From positions 1 through 64,000 of the forward strand of contig CABWYS010000001.1 of NCBI GenBank assembly GCA_902509555.1: DNA of 64,000 nt, in the 5' to 3' direction. Every line of letters begins with the position of its first letter. Position 1 is the stretch's first letter. A program made the position numbers and the translations under genes. This DNA is from an uncultured SAR86 cluster bacterium (GTDB taxonomy: Bacteria; Pseudomonadota; Gammaproteobacteria; Magnimaribacterales; D2472). Shown here one piece after another: positions 26,701-35,401 of the stretch. The notes beneath the pieces are model-generated. The model did not search any database and had not been told where the DNA came from. It worked only from the letters and a program-made list of their open reading frames with translations.

Positions 26701-27211
26701 TACCTACCCTTTGAAGTTCAATACAAAAATCATCCTGAAAGGTTTCCTTGAAAGAGAGTAATTCTGTTTTTAAATCTTCATTCTTTTTAAGTTTAACTAG
26801 ATTAAAAATAGTTGATGAAGGGCCCCCAGCAATTACTATAATATTTCCTGCACAACTACTTAAATCTTCAAAAGTTATAGAAATATAGCCATTTTCTTGC
26901 TGGAGTTGAGACTTTGAGATAATACCCATCAAAGACTTTAGCCCCTCATTATTTTTTGCAAGGCAAAGAATTTCACCAAATTCTCCAGCATGTGATTTTA
27001 AGTTAAGAGTGGTGCCTGCTATAGGCTTAATACCTGCTGCCTCGGCCTTCTTAAAAAATTTTACCATGCCAAACATATTATTCAGATCAGTCAGAGCGAC
27101 CGCAGGCATATTTAACTTCTGAGCATTATCAATAATCTCATTGATTCTAAGCAATCCCCTGGAAATACTAAATTCAGATGAAACTCTAAGATGAATAAAA
27201 GAAGTTTGCAT
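23759..27211 (-). CDS. dnaE: DNA polymerase III alpha subunit DnaE
   Basis: 1150 residues from the ATG at 27211, four codons into a frame that would otherwise open with TTG overlapping rnhB. This is the replicative polymerase. The PHP domain begins with FIHLRVSSEFSISRGLLRI; the first histidine of the canonical H-H-S motif is retained, the second is Arg/Val. The catalytic aspartates are Asp396 and Asp398 in PDFDIDFCMDKRD, with a third expected further on (LVKFDFLGLRTL). GPGRGSGAGSLV and HAGGIVIAP are typical. An OB domain and tail follow after about residue 980. It lies between rnhB and accA as in E. coli. Confidence 0.97.
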   Translation of the reverse strand: MQTSFIHLRVSSEFSISRGLLRINEIIDNAQKLNMPAVALTDLNNMFGMVKFFKKAEAAGIKPIAGTTLNLKSHAGEFGEILCLAKNNEGLKSLMGIISKSQLQQENGYISITFEDLSSCAGNIIVIAGGPSSTIFNLVKLKKNEDLKTELLSFKETFQDDFCIELQRVGKSLEEEFIQCILPLASEFLIPVIVSNDTMFSKKEDFDIHETKVCINTGKTLNDANRERLFSPEQFFKSSKDISNLFSDCDPDTLINNTVAIAQKCNVTLTTDQYFLPEYPVPEEHDFNSFLSELSKKQLNEIIESYSSGEKEIYLKRLDYELTQIHATGFSSYFLIVADFIQWSKDNDVPVGPGRGSGAGSLVAFALGITALDPIEHNLLFERFINPERISMPDFDIDFCMDKRDMVIDYVGQKYGKSAVSQIATFGTMAARAVVRDVARALGKPYALGDRISKMIPFIPGMTLEKAISSQPIFKKMIQDEEEVSEIIDLAYKLEGIARNVGKHAGGIVIAPGSIADFCPTYFDPQSDSLMTQFDKDDVETIGLVKFDFLGLRTLTVIDRAVKTINQSLSEKNEKTLDLNSLTLDDPKVFDLLASGRTTAVFQLESTGMRELIRRLKPTKFEEIVALLALYRPGPLESGMHDEFVDRKHGKSKVTFPHELLAPVLSETYGVILYQEQVMQAAQVLAGYSLGQADILRRAMGKKKVEEMEQQRQIFVDGCSQNDIKKATAEKIFDLIEKFAGYGFNKSHSAAYAMLSYQTAYLKTYFPEHFMAAVLSTELGNTDKISTLINECKEMKIKVLTPDIKTSNKHFNVNEDLHIKYGLGAIKGVADSFIDHVIEVRKKHSFKDLFDLTKKVNIRLGGKKSIEALTKAGAFDELAPSRSIALACMEDMLREGQKNSTQMAGTSDLFASMEETFDPYEKYVNVKDLSKEDLLNHERDALGYYFSGHPVIAIEGMVENLRSHTIGGVTDDVSRVKIVGLLNSYRQIRDRSNKQIAFISFDDGTGTMEGTVSTDVLEKYHLLLKVNSILIFAGSVEIDDYKSKELNRRMYKMKVGAVTSLESKMSQGNKSIMIDARKLPNDSIQSNMTSLKNLNGDFWKHGNCKIHLKILHEDSEAIIELGDEFKLMPSSENIKILKDMFGDEAIKLNK

Positions 27212-27215
27212 AAAA

Positions 27216-27758
27216 TTAAACAATGACTCCTTTGAATGACTTGCGATGAAAGGATGTATAACCTGACTCTTTCAGAGTAGTGAGGTGATGGGCAGTTCCA
27301 TACCCTTTATTTTTTGCAAAATTATAAATTGGGTATTTTTTATCTATCTCTTTCATGAAGTCATCTCTATGTACTTTGGCGATAATTGAGGCTGCTGAAA
27401 TTTCTGAAATTAGCTTATCACCCCCAATCACTGCCTTACAATTTACCTTAATATTTGGAATAAATTTTCCATCAACATAAACTAAATCTGGTGTAATGGA
27501 TAAATTCATTATAGCTTCTTGCATGGCAAGCAATGTCGCTTGATGAATATTTATCTCATCAATTTTATCATTTGAGACACTGGCAAAACTATAAATAGAT
27601 TGTTCTTTAATTATTTTAGCTAAGGTCTCTCTTTTGATGGAAGAAATTTCCTTCGAGTCTCTTAATCCTGATATAGGATTTTTTAAAATTACTGCTGCAG
27701 CTGTCACTGGACCAGCTAAACACCCTCTTCCCACCTCATCAACCCCAGCAATAATCAC
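27216..27758 (-). CDS. rnhB: Ribonuclease HII
   Basis: 180 residues, slightly shorter than the E. coli protein (198). It nicks RNA-DNA hybrids at embedded ribonucleotides. The first acidic pair is Asp7-Glu8 in GVDEVGRGCLAGPV, followed by LRDSKEISSIKRETL, the third Asp in VYVDGK, and SAASIIAKVHRDDFM. It overlaps the lpxB stop by four bases. The lpxB-rnhB-dnaE order matches other gammaproteobacteria. Confidence 0.96.
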   Translation of the reverse strand: MIIAGVDEVGRGCLAGPVTAAAVILKNPISGLRDSKEISSIKRETLAKIIKEQSIYSFASVSNDKIDEINIHQATLLAMQEAIMNLSITPDLVYVDGKFIPNIKVNCKAVIGGDKLISEISAASIIAKVHRDDFMKEIDKKYPIYNFAKNKGYGTAHHLTTLKESGYTSFHRKSFKGVIV

Positions 27759-28879
27759 AATAGATCATTAATTGCGTTTGCAGCAACTTCAAAACCTTCT
27801 CCACACATAGAGTCATTAATCTCTGAGAGGTAAGATCGATAGTACTCAGGCTCAGAAGATATTTTAGAAAAACTACTAACAATTGATTCAGGCGTTAAAT
27901 CAGATTGAATTAATTCAGGAAAAATATGCTTCTGAAGAAGTAGATTTGGCAGCCCAACAAATGGCGTTCTAACCAGTCGACTTAAAATTGCATAATTTAG
28001 TTTATTTGTTTTATAGCAAATAATTGGAACAGAGCCTAAAACCGCTGCCTCTAAAGAAGCTGTGCCCGATGTAACAATTGAAATTGAAGATAAGCTAAGA
28101 AAATCTTGAGCGGAATCAATGGATAGCTTATAAGGAATTTCATTAATACCTTTTGTTGATAGAATCATCTCAGCTAATTTTTGATTTGCAGCCGGTATTA
28201 CAAAATATCTATTTGAATTCAAGTTATGGAGTTTTTTTGCTGCTGCAACATAAACCGGCATCAATTGAGAAATTTCGCTTGCTCTGCTTCCAGGCAAGAT
28301 ACTAATCAATTCTTTTGAAGAATCTAGGTTATATCTTAAAATGAGCTCTTGCTTGTTTTTAGGTTGTAGTTGACTAAATGGATGGCCCAAAAAAAAGCTA
28401 TGCATGTTTTTTTTATCATAAAAATTACATTCAAATTTAAATAAGCACATTGTTAAGTCCACATATGCTTGGATGGCTTTAATTCTATTTTCTCTCCATC
28501 CCCACACTGAAGGGCTTACTACCTGAATTGTCTTGATATTCTTTTGTTTGAGCTTTTTATGAAAAAACATATTGAAATCCGGTGAGTCAACGCCAATAAA
28601 AATATCGATATCATTTAAAATAAAGAGATTTAATAGTTTTTTTCTAATTGACAAAATTTTTGGAAGATTGATTAATGGATCAATTAGACCCATTACATGA
28701 AGGTCCTGATAATCAATTTCTGGAGGCGTGACAATAGTTCCAGTATTCACCTCAGGCCCACCCAAACCATACAAATCAACATCAAAGATATTTTGTAATG
28801 ATTGGACAAGTTTTGATCCCAGCCTATCCCCTGAGTGTTCGGCAGCAATGATGCCTACTTTTATCTTCTTTTTTGACAC
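27755..28879 (-). CDS. lpxB: Lipid-A-disaccharide synthase LpxB
   Basis: 374 residues, a GT19 glycosyltransferase joining UDP-2,3-diacylglucosamine and lipid X on the inner face of the inner membrane. GIIAAEHSGDRLGSKLV near the start, GLGGPEV, IFIGVDSPDFN, VSPSVWGWRENRIKAI, GHPFSQL, ISILPGSRASEI and VTSGTASLEAAVLGSVPIICYKTN are the family blocks. The start follows lpxA with no spacer. The organism therefore makes lipid A by the standard Raetz pathway. Confidence 0.97.
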   Translation of the reverse strand: MSKKKIKVGIIAAEHSGDRLGSKLVQSLQNIFDVDLYGLGGPEVNTGTIVTPPEIDYQDLHVMGLIDPLINLPKILSIRKKLLNLFILNDIDIFIGVDSPDFNMFFHKKLKQKNIKTIQVVSPSVWGWRENRIKAIQAYVDLTMCLFKFECNFYDKKNMHSFFLGHPFSQLQPKNKQELILRYNLDSSKELISILPGSRASEISQLMPVYVAAAKKLHNLNSNRYFVIPAANQKLAEMILSTKGINEIPYKLSIDSAQDFLSLSSISIVTSGTASLEAAVLGSVPIICYKTNKLNYAILSRLVRTPFVGLPNLLLQKHIFPELIQSDLTPESIVSSFSKISSEPEYYRSYLSEINDSMCGEGFEVAANAINDLL

Positions 28880-29647
28880 CTATCGAAGTAAGCCTCTTTC
28901 AGATCTTTCAACTGAAGAAATAAAGGTTGTAAGCGCTTGATTATGATCTTTATTCAATGCATGCAAGTGTTTAATTGCATCATCGAGAGAATAACCTTTT
29001 CGATAGATAATTCTGTAGGCTTTTTTTACCAAGTTTACTGAATCAGTATCAAAATTATTTCGCTGCATTCCAATGGTATTCAAGCCTATTGGCCTCGCTG
29101 GATTAGCGGCAACTTTTACAAATGCAGGCACATCCATGGTAATTAATGTATTCAAACCTGTAAAAGAATAATCTCCTAATGAGCAAAATTGATGAACCAA
29201 GGTAACAGCTCCAAGAATTACATTATTTCCAACCGTGACATGCCCAGCCAAACCAGCAGTATTTGCAAATACGTTATGATTACCAACCACGCAATCATGG
29301 GCAATATGTGAATAAGCCATAAATAAATTTTCATCGCCTATAACCGTTTTAGACTTATCCTGAACAGTCCCACGATGAACTGTGACACCCTCTCGAAAAA
29401 TATTATTTTTACCAACCTCTAAGGTAGTAGCTTCACCATTGTATTTTTTATCAGGAGTGTCCTCACCAATAGTAGAGAATTGATAAAAGATATTACCAGC
29501 CTTAATCTTAGTTGGTCCCTTGATAACAACGTGAGAGTGTAGAATGCAATCTGGGCCTATTTCTACATCAGGTCCTATAACGCAAAAGGGACCAATTTTG
29601 GCAGATTGATCAATTTTTGAAGAAGGGTCTATAACTGAATTAGTCAT
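28880..29647 (-). CDS. lpxA: UDP-N-acetylglucosamine acyltransferase LpxA
   Basis: 255 residues of left-handed beta-helix hexapeptide repeats plus a short helical tail. It acylates UDP-GlcNAc at O-3, the first lipid A step. The catalytic histidine region SHIAHDCVVGNHNVFANTAGLAGHVTVG and VHQFCSLGDYSF are clear. It is two bases downstream of fabZ, which supplies its 3-hydroxyacyl-ACP type of substrate. Acyl length preference cannot be read safely. Confidence 0.97.
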   Translation of the reverse strand: MTNSVIDPSSKIDQSAKIGPFCVIGPDVEIGPDCILHSHVVIKGPTKIKAGNIFYQFSTIGEDTPDKKYNGEATTLEVGKNNIFREGVTVHRGTVQDKSKTVIGDENLFMAYSHIAHDCVVGNHNVFANTAGLAGHVTVGNNVILGAVTLVHQFCSLGDYSFTGLNTLITMDVPAFVKVAANPARPIGLNTIGMQRNNFDTDSVNLVKKAYRIIYRKGYSLDDAIKHLHALNKDHNQALTTFISSVERSERGLLR

Positions 29648-29649
29648 AC

Positions 29650-30090
29650 TTACTTAGGTCGGTCTGCACAAAGTATCGTTGCCTCACAAACATTTTTTCC
29701 GTCTACTTCAGCCTTACAATCAAATTTCCAAATCCCTCTTTTTTCAGATCGAATACTTGCATATAAATTAATAACTTCACCAGGACTTACTGGATTTTTA
29801 AATCTCACTTTATCAGCACCAGCAAAATAATAAATGCTTCCCTCTTCCGGGGTCTTGTTCATAGTCATAAATCCTAAAATACCAGCAGCTTGAGCAAGAG
29901 CCTCAATAATTAAAACTCCAGGCATGACTGGCTTATTAGGAAAATGGCCATTAAAAAAATCTTCATTAATTGAAACATTCTTTTGCGCATGAATACTCTT
30001 ACCCAATTCAACCGAAACAATTTTATCCACAAATAAGAAAGGATATCGGTGAGGTAAGTGTTTTAATATGTCTGAAAATTCATAGCTCAT
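29650..30090 (-). CDS. fabZ: 3-hydroxyacyl-ACP dehydratase FabZ
   Basis: 146-residue hot-dog fold protein. [13 protein letters not shown] near the N-terminus, catalytic His in [13 protein letters not shown] and the catalytic Glu in [11 protein letters not shown] mark FabZ. It dehydrates 3-hydroxyacyl-ACP in fatty-acid elongation. It overlaps lpxD by four bases and sits at the usual branch point between lipid A and fatty-acid synthesis. The FabA isozyme is encoded further right in this window. Confidence 0.97.
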   Translation of the reverse strand: MSYEFSDILKHLPHRYPFLFVDKIVSVELGKSIHAQKNVSINEDFFNGHFPNKPVMPGVLIIEALAQAAGILGFMTMNKTPEEGSIYYFAGADKVRFKNPVSPGEVINLYASIRSEKRGIWKFDCKAEVDGKNVCEATILCADRPK

Positions 30091-31019
30091 TTTGATTGCC
30101 TTTGCTTGATAAAGACCGAAGATTTAGCCCAATCTTTTTGCTCCTGTGCTGGCATTATACCGACATAATTTCCAGGCTTATCAATACTTTTAGTAATAAG
30201 GGTATGAGCGCCAATTAGAACATTATCAGCGATGTTTAAATGACCAAGGATTCCAGATAAACCACCCATTTGAAGGTTTTTTCCTATAGTGGTTGAGCCT
30301 GCTATTGCGCAAGATGCTGCAATTGCAGAGCTCTCACCCAAAATCACATTATGAGCAATATGCACTTGATTATCTAATTTAACTCCATTGTGGATTTCGG
30401 TATTGTCTATAGCTCCTCGATCAATAGTGCACCCCGCTCCAACTTCCACATTGTCACCAATTATTAACTTACCTAATTGCTCAATTTTGATGTATCCATC
30501 CTTTTGAGGAGCATACCCAAAGCCATCAGAACCTAGTATTGAATTAAAATGAATGATGGTATTTTGTCCTATTTCAACATTCATTACCAAAGAAGAGTTT
30601 GCATGCACAATGGAATTTCTACCTATTTTACATTCCGGACCTATGTAGACATTGGGACCAATTATCACAGAATCGTGCACTTCGGCTGTTTCATGAACAA
30701 AGTAAGAAATAGATTTATCGGAGTATGGGTTGCGATGCTTTATAAACATTGAAGAAATTATCGCGTACGCAGCATATGGATCTTCAGCAATAATCCCAGG
30801 AGTTTCAAGCCGCATAGATAACTCAGGGCTTACAATAATTGCAGAGGCAGATGATTCTTTAAGAAATTTTTTGTATTTAGGATTAGCTAAAAAAGAAATG
30901 CATCCAGAGGATGCATTTTGAATTGTGGCTATAGAGCTGATGACTAGGTCCGGATCGCCAACCAGCTCACCTTTAACTTTATCAGCTAAGTCTTTAAGGC
31001 TATACGATGGCCCAGACAA
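30087..31019 (-). CDS. lpxD: UDP-3-O-(3-hydroxyacyl)glucosamine N-acyltransferase LpxD
   Basis: 310 residues. The N-terminal uridine-binding domain ([45 protein letters not shown]) is followed by hexapeptide-repeat beta-helix ([69 protein letters not shown] with the catalytic His). It adds the second acyl chain in lipid A synthesis. Shorter than E. coli LpxD (341). Two bases after skp. Confidence 0.96.
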   Translation of the reverse strand: MSGPSYSLKDLADKVKGELVGDPDLVISSIATIQNASSGCISFLANPKYKKFLKESSASAIIVSPELSMRLETPGIIAEDPYAAYAIISSMFIKHRNPYSDKSISYFVHETAEVHDSVIIGPNVYIGPECKIGRNSIVHANSSLVMNVEIGQNTIIHFNSILGSDGFGYAPQKDGYIKIEQLGKLIIGDNVEVGAGCTIDRGAIDNTEIHNGVKLDNQVHIAHNVILGESSAIAASCAIAGSTTIGKNLQMGGLSGILGHLNIADNVLIGAHTLITKSIDKPGNYVGIMPAQEQKDWAKSSVFIKQRQSK

Positions 31020-31021
31020 AC

Positions 31022-31555
31022 TTAATTGCTGTCTTCGCCATTCGCCGCAGCGACATCAAGCATTGATGTTACATCATCAGTAAGATCTAGAGCCGTGTCA
31101 GCAAATAAAACATTCTCTCTTCCAAGAAGCAACTTAACCTCTTTAGCAGCAATTAATTCAGAAAGAATTTTTTGAAGAGAGGGATTTAGATCTCTAAATA
31201 CTTTGTCGGCAGTTTCACTTTGTTTTGCTTGAACTTTTCCGACAATAAACTCTATGTCTTTACCTTTTTCTTGAATATCTCTTTGCATATCAGCAATTTC
31301 TTCCTGCGAAAGAGTTTCAGCATCTTTTTGGAGTTTTTCAGCAATGGCCTGACGCTCAGATTGTAATAAAGTAGCTCTTTCAATATTAGCCGCATACTCA
31401 GTTTCTTCTTCTAAAGCCTTGAAAGCATCTTGAGCAACTTGAGTAGCTAACACAGCATTACGCATATCAATCACAGCGATACCCTCTGCAGCAAAAGCTG
31501 GGATGGCTGCAAGCAATGATGCAATTAATAATGGTACAAATAATAATTTTTTCAT
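31022..31555 (-). CDS. skp: Periplasmic chaperone Skp/OmpH
   Basis: 177 residues. The signal peptide (about 1-22, ending AIPAFA) is followed by AEGIAVIDMRNAVLATQVAQDAFKAL, the Skp beta-strand and start of the coiled-coil arms (about 40-120, rich in Glu, Lys and Gln heptads). It carries unfolded outer-membrane proteins across the periplasm to BamA, encoded immediately upstream. It is separated from bamA by 69 bp, the largest spacer inside the long operon. Confidence 0.9.
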   Translation of the reverse strand: MKKLLFVPLLIASLLAAIPAFAAEGIAVIDMRNAVLATQVAQDAFKALEEETEYAANIERATLLQSERQAIAEKLQKDAETLSQEEIADMQRDIQEKGKDIEFIVGKVQAKQSETADKVFRDLNPSLQKILSELIAAKEVKLLLGRENVLFADTALDLTDDVTSMLDVAAANGEDSN

Positions 31556-31624
31556 CTTTAACCCCTTACCCTTAAATGGTTGTTACATTTTATATCAATT
31601 GAAATAAAAAACACTAACTAATCT

Positions 31625-34036
31625 CTAAAACACTTGTCCGATGGTGAACTGGAATTCTTCGGTCCTATCAAACGGTCCATCGTTAAATGGCTGAGAAAAA
31701 CTAAAGCTCATTGGGCCAAAGCCTGTTATCCAAGTTACTCCAACCCCAATTGAATATCTTAAATCTTCGATAGATGGCTCAAAGCAATTAATCTGGTATT
31801 CCTGACAATCTGTAGAGAAAACATTACCGAAATCTAAAAAGAATGCAGATCGCATAGATCTTTGGTCTTCGATCATTGGAAGTTTGAAGATGAGCTGAAG
31901 ACTACCTTCAACTAAGAAGTTCCCTCCAATTGGGTCTCTTAGCTGCTGAAAACCATAAGGATTTTGAGCAATGGAATCTGGGACTCCATCACCATCGGTA
32001 TCAATAATTAATGGGCACTCCCCCGTTTTTGCATCGAATTCGTAGCACGGTGATGGCGTCACCCTAGGTCCCAAAGTATTAGACTCAAAGCCTCTTAATG
32101 AACGAGGGCCTCCTGAGTAAAAATTTTCAAAGAAAGGAGTTTTCTCAGTGTCTCCGTATGCTGCGGTGTATCCCAATTCTCCATCAAATCCAAAAACAAG
32201 ATTAGCAAAGCCTAAAGGGCGATAAAATTTTTGTCGTATATTTGTTTTAAAATAAGTGAGGTCACTGCCAGGAATGGTAGCTTGGAGCATGATGTCTGTT
32301 GAAGAGCCATAGGTAGGAAACATACCTCTATTTAAAGTAATTCTTGACCAAACAACTTGAGCTTTAAAAACATCAAATACTGTTCCTTCCGATGCAAGAA
32401 AATCTGCTATCTCTCTTGATGGGAGAGAGCCCGGATCAATATCGGTATTATCAAAATTAAGATTTAACCCTATTCTTTGGGTGTCACTTATAGGATAACC
32501 AAACTGGACACCCCCACCCATAGAGTTTGTTAGATAGTTTGCAACGTTATATTCACCATAATCAGTCACCCTATAATAGATACTATATCCCCTACTAACA
32601 CCGTCCATTGTGAAATAGGGATCAAAGAATGATACGTTATAGGCTTCTTGATAAACACTTTTGTTGATGCCTAAATTAAACCTATTACCAGAACCAAGAT
32701 AATTATTATCTGATAGATTTAAACCTAAATTCATCCCAAAATCACTGTAGCCAATCGAACCTCCAATGCTTGAAGTGCTCTCTTCCTCAACAGTAAACTC
32801 AATATCAACTTGATCTTCTGTGCCTGGTACTGGGATTGTTTCTACATTAACTTCTTTAAAGAAACCCAGTCTTTCTAAGCGAACTTTCGATCCTTCAATT
32901 AAATTATCGGAAGCCCAAGCCCCCTCAAACTGGCGCATCTCTCTTCGCAGAACTTCATCATTTGTTAAATAGTTGCCTGCAAATAAAATCTTTCTTGCAT
33001 AAGTTCGACTTCCAGGTTGAACAAGGAAAAAGAGAGATACAGTATTATCATCTTGGCTAATTTCAGGATTTCCAGTGACCTCAGCAAACGTATAGCCTTC
33101 ATTACCCAAGAGATTAACAAAATATTCTTCAATTTGAGTTATTTGTGCTTGAGAGTAAATTTGATCTTTTTGACTATCAATCACAGGTGTATACATTTGC
33201 TCATTTAAGGGCATGTCACCTATAACAGTTACTTCGTCAATTGTGTATTGCTCCCCTTCAGTAATACTTAAGGTAATGAAAATATCCTTTTTATCTTTTG
33301 AAACAGAAACTTGTGAAGATTCGATAGAAAATTTTAAATATCCTCTATCGAGATAAAAAGATTCTAAATTTTCTATGTCGCCTTGTAATTTTTCTTTTGA
33401 GTATTTATTTTTATTCGAGAGAAAGGAGTACCACTTACCCTCCTTAAGCTCAAAACCGGTCATCAAATCTTCATCAGAAAAAAGTTCATTGCCGATGATA
33501 TTAACTTTTTTTATTTTAGCGCTTTCACCCTCATCAATGATGATCTTTAGCTCAATGGTATTTCTTGGCTTGTCAACGGTCTCAATCTCTACATTTGCAC
33601 CATATCTGCCTTGCGAAGCATACTGTCTGACCAGCTCACTCTTCATACCATTTAGAGTAGAGCGCTTATATACTTGGCCTTCTGCAATGCCAGCACCCTC
33701 AAGCCCTTTTAACAAATCCTCTGATTTTAATGCTTTGTTGCCCTCTAGCTCAATCGCAGAAATAGATGGTCTTTCCAAGACACTGATAATTAAGGCGTTT
33801 CCATCTTTACCGATTTGAATATCATTAAATTGAGCAGTTGCAAATAATGCTCTGGAGATTTCAGAAACTTTTCCTTGATTCATAGTGTCACCAACATTCA
33901 CTGGGATAGCAGTGAAGATGCTGCCAATAGAGACTCTTTGCAAGCCAACTATCCTTATATCGGTGATCAAAAACTCATCAAACGCAGTAGCTGAAAATGA
34001 TATGAAAGCAAGAAGGTACAGCGCTATTTTTTTCAT
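31625..34036 (-). CDS. bamA: Outer-membrane protein assembly factor BamA
   Basis: 803 residues. A signal peptide (1-18), five POTRA domains (about 23-420), then a 16-strand barrel (about 425-803) ending in a C-terminal phenylalanine (FTIGQVF). SLRGFESNTLGP at 646-657 is the conserved loop-6 motif. Loop 6 carries a cysteine pair (Cys664, Cys674) and then DTDGDGVPD at 679-687, a calcium-loop-like sequence. A second cysteine pair (744, 751) lies in a later loop. It is the core of the BAM insertase, placed between rseP and skp as usual. Confidence 0.97.
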   Translation of the reverse strand: MKKIALYLLAFISFSATAFDEFLITDIRIVGLQRVSIGSIFTAIPVNVGDTMNQGKVSEISRALFATAQFNDIQIGKDGNALIISVLERPSISAIELEGNKALKSEDLLKGLEGAGIAEGQVYKRSTLNGMKSELVRQYASQGRYGANVEIETVDKPRNTIELKIIIDEGESAKIKKVNIIGNELFSDEDLMTGFELKEGKWYSFLSNKNKYSKEKLQGDIENLESFYLDRGYLKFSIESSQVSVSKDKKDIFITLSITEGEQYTIDEVTVIGDMPLNEQMYTPVIDSQKDQIYSQAQITQIEEYFVNLLGNEGYTFAEVTGNPEISQDDNTVSLFFLVQPGSRTYARKILFAGNYLTNDEVLRREMRQFEGAWASDNLIEGSKVRLERLGFFKEVNVETIPVPGTEDQVDIEFTVEEESTSSIGGSIGYSDFGMNLGLNLSDNNYLGSGNRFNLGINKSVYQEAYNVSFFDPYFTMDGVSRGYSIYYRVTDYGEYNVANYLTNSMGGGVQFGYPISDTQRIGLNLNFDNTDIDPGSLPSREIADFLASEGTVFDVFKAQVVWSRITLNRGMFPTYGSSTDIMLQATIPGSDLTYFKTNIRQKFYRPLGFANLVFGFDGELGYTAAYGDTEKTPFFENFYSGGPRSLRGFESNTLGPRVTPSPCYEFDAKTGECPLIIDTDGDGVPDSIAQNPYGFQQLRDPIGGNFLVEGSLQLIFKLPMIEDQRSMRSAFFLDFGNVFSTDCQEYQINCFEPSIEDLRYSIGVGVTWITGFGPMSFSFSQPFNDGPFDRTEEFQFTIGQVF

Positions 34037-34044
34037 TTGAAAGA

Positions 34045-35388
34045 TTACAAAAATTTAGAGATATCGTTAAATACAGCAAAGATCATAAGAAATCCAACTG
34101 CCACCCAGCCTGACATATAAAATAGATTTTCCATCTTTTCCGGCATAGGTGAACCTCGAACAGCCTCAATGCCCAGCATAACAAGTTGGCCGCCATCTAG
34201 AACTGGAATTGGCAATAGGTTTAATACTCCCAAACTAATACTTAACAGAGCCATTAGATATAAAAATGGCATGAAACCAGCTTTAGCAGTATCTCCAGCC
34301 ATCTGAACAATACCAATTGGACCACTAAGATTTTGCGTGCCTAAATCTCTGGTAATCATTTTGCCAACAAAGGTTAATGTTTTAATGCTCAGGTTATATG
34401 TTTCATAGGCTCCTTTTGAAAGAGAGTCAAAAAAGGATCTTTTTAAGCCAGGCATTATGCCTATATATTTTTCTTCGTTACCGTCAGCATTTGTTCTGGT
34501 GCTCAGCGGTATATTTAAGTATAAAGTTTGCTCAGCTCTAAGAATCTTTAAATCTAAATCTGAGCCCTGATAGTCTTGTAAAAATACTCTTAGATCCTCA
34601 AATGACTTAATAGACTGACTGTTCACGGCCAAAATACGATCATTAATCATTAATCCACTTTTGGCAGCTTCTGAATCTTTTGCGATCACACCTACAGTAG
34701 GTTGTAATTTCATGGATAAGTCAAAACCCATAAAATTTTCTGGTGCATTTTGCTCGTCTGGATTTGAAAGATAATTTTCTACAGGAACAGATACAGTATA
34801 TTCAGATGCGCGTGAGCCAGTGATAAAATTAAAATTAATCATTCCATTGGTTCCTGATAATGAAAGCAACTCTAGCCTAATATCCTGAAGGCTAGAAACT
34901 TGTTTTTCATTAATAGAAATAAGTATATCCCCCGCCTTGAGCGAAGAATTGCTCTGAAGGTATTGAGAGGAAATATTAGATACCTCGGGGATAAATTGAC
35001 GCTCAACAGAATTAACAAAGATTGCAGATAAAATGCCTATAGCAAGTATAAAATTTGCAACTGGGCCTGCCAGCATAACGAGTGCCCTTTGCCACTTCGG
35101 CTTGCTTTCAAAAGTATTCTCATTTTGCTCATCAGTTAATGGTTGCTGGAGTTCCAATTCCTCTAATGCCGCTTTCTCTGTATGAAATGCTACATATCCG
35201 CCCAATGGAAGTGCAGATAGAGCAAATTCAGTGCCATGCTTATCGAGTTTTTTATAGATAACAGGACCCATACCCATTGAGAAGCGATAGATATGAATGT
35301 TACACATCCTTCCAACAATAAAATGCCCAAATTCATGTATGGCAATGAGAACGCCTAGTAATACTATTGCTGAAAGTAGATAAATCAT
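34045..35388 (-). CDS. rseP: RseP intramembrane zinc metalloprotease
   Basis: 447 residues. The zinc site HEFGH is at 18-22 in the first transmembrane helix. Two PDZ domains (about 125-300) are seen by GDILISINEKQVSSLQDIRL and NDRILAVNSQSIKSFEDLRV. The second active-site segment is LNLLPIPVLDGGQL near the C-terminal membrane helices. In relatives it cuts anti-sigma-E RseA and clears signal-peptide remnants. Eight bases before bamA. Confidence 0.96.
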   Translation of the reverse strand: MIYLLSAIVLLGVLIAIHEFGHFIVGRMCNIHIYRFSMGMGPVIYKKLDKHGTEFALSALPLGGYVAFHTEKAALEELELQQPLTDEQNENTFESKPKWQRALVMLAGPVANFILAIGILSAIFVNSVERQFIPEVSNISSQYLQSNSSLKAGDILISINEKQVSSLQDIRLELLSLSGTNGMINFNFITGSRASEYTVSVPVENYLSNPDEQNAPENFMGFDLSMKLQPTVGVIAKDSEAAKSGLMINDRILAVNSQSIKSFEDLRVFLQDYQGSDLDLKILRAEQTLYLNIPLSTRTNADGNEEKYIGIMPGLKRSFFDSLSKGAYETYNLSIKTLTFVGKMITRDLGTQNLSGPIGIVQMAGDTAKAGFMPFLYLMALLSISLGVLNLLPIPVLDGGQLVMLGIEAVRGSPMPEKMENLFYMSGWVAVGFLMIFAVFNDISKFL

Positions 35389-35401
35389 GTTATTGAAAAA
35401 T

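Noticed and set aside
31556-31624. Sigma-E promoter for skp in the bamA-skp spacer
   Set aside because: No GAACTT-type -35 with TCTGA-type -10 is present; only an unspecific TATAAA.
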